A stretch of 24,884 nt of DNA from an uncultured Bacilli bacterium (lineage in GTDB: Bacteria > Bacillota_I > Bacilli_A > RF39 > UBA660): positions 1 to 24,884 of the forward strand of contig CAJUIY010000029.1 in assembly GCA_910586865.1 (NCBI GenBank). The letters are read 5' to 3'. Position 1 is the first letter of the stretch. Each line of letters opens with the position of its first letter. The notes under the pieces are model-generated. The model was not told the DNA's origin, did not search any database, and saw nothing but the letters and a program-made list of their open reading frames with translations. Positions 23,308 to 24,884 of this stretch are shown here, piece after piece. Made by a program: the position numbers and the translations under genes.

Positions 23308-24327
23308 TTATTTTGTACTTGTTGTTGGTGCATTACTTATTGGTACTTTTACTGCTGTTCCATTACCTAGAATTACAACTGGTTCTCCCATAATTGGATA
23401 TGAGATACCACTAGCATCTGTAAAATAATTTACACTTGAGCCAGTAGTTGATACTGTTGCCGTAATATTTCCACTTAAAATATTATTAACTGTATTTTTA
23501 TCAACTGGTGATAATTGATTAAACTCAGCCATTGTCATATTTCCAACATCTATCCCAACATTTGTTGAACCACCTGGTGCTGTTGAACCACCTGGTGTTG
23601 TTGAACCACCTGGTGTTGTTGAACCACTTGGAGTTGTTGAACCACTTGGAGTTGTTGAATCGCTTGGAGTTGTTGAATCGCTTGGAGTTGTTGAATCGCT
23701 TGGAGTTGTTGAATCACTTGGAGTTGTTGAATCGCTTGGAGTTGTTGAACCATTTGGAGTTGTTGAATCACTTGGAGTTGTTGAATCGCTTGGTGTTGTT
23801 GGATCACTTGGAGTTGTTGAGCCACTTGGTGTTGTTGAGCCACTTGGTGTTGTTGAGCCACTTGGTGTTGTTGGATTTCCAGTAGCGATTGTACTTTGAA
23901 GGCGAGCCATATCAGCAGCACCTATAGAGACAGCTCCAGTAAGAAGCCCACCCAAAACTTCTGATGGAGACTTTCCTTCTAAAGCCTTATCATTCTTAAT
24001 GATATCGTTTAATGTTTCCGTCAAACTTATAGCCAATCTATTTACAGCGTTATTATACTTTGTTTTTAAATTTGCCTGTTTATTTTTTTCTCTCTCAATA
24101 TATGTATTTGTCTTTGAAAGATAGGTTCCTATCCTTGTTTTTAGGTTTCCTGTAAATCCATTTGATTGTTGTTTTTTTAATTCTTTTTTAATATCTTCTA
24201 AATCATTTATAATTGAACTATAGTTTTTTACAATACTTTGATAGATTGGATCAGCTACTGACTGATTAAGATTTACAGAATCTTCATTTACATGGGTTAA
24301 ATTAACTGTATGTTTTGTAGTTGCCAT
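23308..24327 (-). CDS. Secreted-type protein with helical N-domain and TTPSDS repeats
   Basis: The 339-aa protein has three parts. Residues 1-118 form a helical, charged domain that aligns with most of the next upstream 124-aa protein (shared pattern VNED-V, AD-Y, I--Y--II--L--I, K--K-T). Residues 119-152 are a small-residue linker (LGGLLTGAVSIGAADM). Residues 153-254 are 17 perfect-length hexads TTPSGS/TTPSDS/TTPGGS, a typical extended surface stalk. Residues 255-339 are a Gly/Thr/Val-rich beta-type domain. There is no signal peptide and no LPXTG, which fits export by a type VII route with the WXG100 proteins of the same operon. I do not recognise the family, and no toxin domain is visible. 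It starts at ATG with AAGGAGG. Confidence 0.8.
   Translation of the reverse strand: MATTKHTVNLTHVNEDSVNLNQSVADPIYQSIVKNYSSIINDLEDIKKELKKQQSNGFTGNLKTRIGTYLSKTNTYIEREKNKQANLKTKYNNAVNRLAISLTETLNDIIKNDKALEGKSPSEVLGGLLTGAVSIGAADMARLQSTIATGNPTTPSGSTTPSGSTTPSGSTTPSDPTTPSDSTTPSDSTTPNGSTTPSDSTTPSDSTTPSDSTTPSDSTTPSDSTTPSGSTTPSGSTTPGGSTTPGGSTAPGGSTNVGIDVGNMTMAEFNQLSPVDKNTVNNILSGNITATVSTTGSSVNYFTDASGISYPIMGEPVVILGNGTAVKVPISNAPTTSTK
23566..23871 (-). repeat. 17 tandem 18-bp repeats encoding TTP(S/G)(D/G)S
   Basis: Seventeen 18-bp units in frame, residues 153-254 of the encoded protein. Units differ at a few positions (GGT/GAT, TCA/CCA, one TTPNGS, one TAPGGS at the end). Near-identical neighbouring units suggest recent slippage or unequal exchange. 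Changes in number keep the frame. Confidence 0.97.
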
Positions 24328-24345
24328 TTTAATTCCTCCTTTTTA

Positions 24346-24720
24346 TTAATCTACACTATTAATAGAACTATTTAAATCATTTTCGCCTGCTTCCATCTCT
24401 TGTTCAAGAGCTTTGATATCTTTGGCATACTCAATAATAGTAGCAGACAAGTTTTTCTTCAATACATCCTTACTACTTTGGATACCCTGTGTACATTTAG
24501 TAATTCTGTTATTTAAACTTGCTAAAGATGTTTTTATATCTCCAGATGTTTCATTAGAAGTTACCAATTTCTTGAACTGACTACTAATTTGTCCTAAACT
24601 CACAATAATCTCCTGGTATGTATTTGCAATATTACTTTCATAACTATCAGCTTGGGTAATATCAATGTAAACGTCATCTTCATTAACATTTTTTAATGAT
24701 AAATTTGCTATATTTGCCAT
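24346..24720 (-). CDS. Small helical protein, first gene of the WXG100 operon
   Basis: The 124-aa product is mostly helical and acidic, without signal peptide or membrane segment. It aligns over its length with residues 1-118 of the repeat protein downstream: LKNVNEDDVYIDITQAD against LTHVNEDSVNLNQSVAD, then Y--II, KTSL against KTRI. The two are thus paralogues of one small domain. In position and size it resembles the small partner proteins encoded beside type VII effectors in other Bacillota, but I cannot assign it to a named family. It starts at ATG with AAAGGAG, 18 bp before the repeat gene in the direction of reading. The operon promoter lies 27-56 bp upstream. Confidence 0.75.
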   Translation of the reverse strand: MANIANLSLKNVNEDDVYIDITQADSYESNIANTYQEIIVSLGQISSQFKKLVTSNETSGDIKTSLASLNNRITKCTQGIQSSKDVLKKNLSATIIEYAKDIKALEQEMEAGENDLNSSINSVD

Positions 24721-24747
24721 AAATACTCTCCTTTCTACTATAAACCA

Positions 24748-24777
24748 ATTATATTACCAAACATAATCTTAAGTCAA
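24748..24777 (-). promoter_or_regulatory. Promoter of the WXG100 operon
   Basis: TTGACT at 24772-24777 and TATAAT at 24748-24753 with an 18-bp spacer. It lies inside the right-hand inverted repeat, so it would move together with the operon in any inversion. Confidence 0.75.
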
Positions 24778-24830
24778 CATATTATTTTTTTTAATTACAA
24801 TATTTTACGTTTATCTTTTTTATTAATACA

Positions 24831-24855
24831 AAATCATTATTTGCACAGTGCACCT
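24831..24855. repeat. Right copy of 25-bp perfect inverted repeat
   Basis: Exact reverse complement of 29-53, including the dyad TGCACAGTGCA at 24842-24852. It lies 54 bp upstream of the WXG100 operon -35 box in non-coding, very AT-rich sequence. Both copies have the same outer side (ending GCACCT outward), which makes them inverted relative to each other. Confidence 0.9.
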
Positions 24856-24884
24856 GATTGATATATAATAATTATATAATTGAT

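Noticed and set aside
23566..23871. Possible CRISPR array
   Set aside because: The units are 18 bp, directly adjacent without spacers, and in frame inside a gene.
23532..23885. Long plus-strand frame encoding LLNHLELLNRLEL-like repeats, and another minus-strand frame rich in QQLQVIQ
   Set aside because: The 18-bp repeats of the real gene keep all frames open. These frames lack a sensible start and are low-complexity shadows of the TTPSDS coding frame.

Overview
This is an AT-rich window with genes on the standard code (TGG is used for Trp). It comes from a walled, low-GC member of the Bacillota, most likely Bacilli in the broad sense (Erysipelotrichia or an RF39-type gut lineage). That placement is inference. 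It rests on Bacillus-type gene order (secG-rnr-smpB-ssrA; ybxB-like gene-rpoB-rpoC; rpsL-rpsG-fusA-tuf), WXG100 proteins, a FemAB-type peptidoglycan transferase, AGGAGG-type ribosome binding sites and a tmRNA tag that ends in AFA.

Layout. (1) Positions 1-1260: accessory end with a 25-bp repeat, a serine recombinase cut off after 186 codons exactly at that repeat, and two small unknown genes. (2) 1284-7681, all leftward: murD, an unknown 124-aa gene, eno, secG, rnr, smpB and the tmRNA gene ssrA, covering cell wall synthesis, glycolysis, secretion, RNA decay and ribosome rescue. (3) 7733-9027: one rightward gene, a FemX/MurM-like transferase, divergent from murD. (4) 9088-13516, leftward: the str operon rpsL-rpsG-fusA-tuf, with its own strong promoter and a second one before tuf. 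(5) 13535-14677: an unknown membrane-anchored protein with its own promoter, sitting between rpoC and rpsL. (6) 14679-22704, leftward: RsmC-like methyltransferase, rpoB and rpoC. (7) 22713-24777, leftward: a four-gene operon of small secreted-type proteins (two WXG100 paralogues and two paralogues of another helical domain, one with 17 TTPSDS-like repeats). (8) 24831-24855: the second copy of the 25-bp repeat, inverted relative to the first.

The most notable observation is the perfect 25-bp inverted repeat pair, which encloses 24.8 kb and nearly the whole window. One copy overlaps the premature stop of a serine recombinase, and the other lies just upstream of the promoter of the WXG100 operon. 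This looks like a pair of site-specific recombination sites in inverted orientation, possibly a large invertible segment carrying core transcription and translation genes. Sequence alone cannot show that it inverts. Other points: RpoB has Asn at the rifampicin-contact position usually held by His; S12 has Ile in place of the usual Pro after the KDL motif; the rplJ-rplL genes that normally precede the ybxB-like gene and rpoB are replaced by the WXG100 operon.
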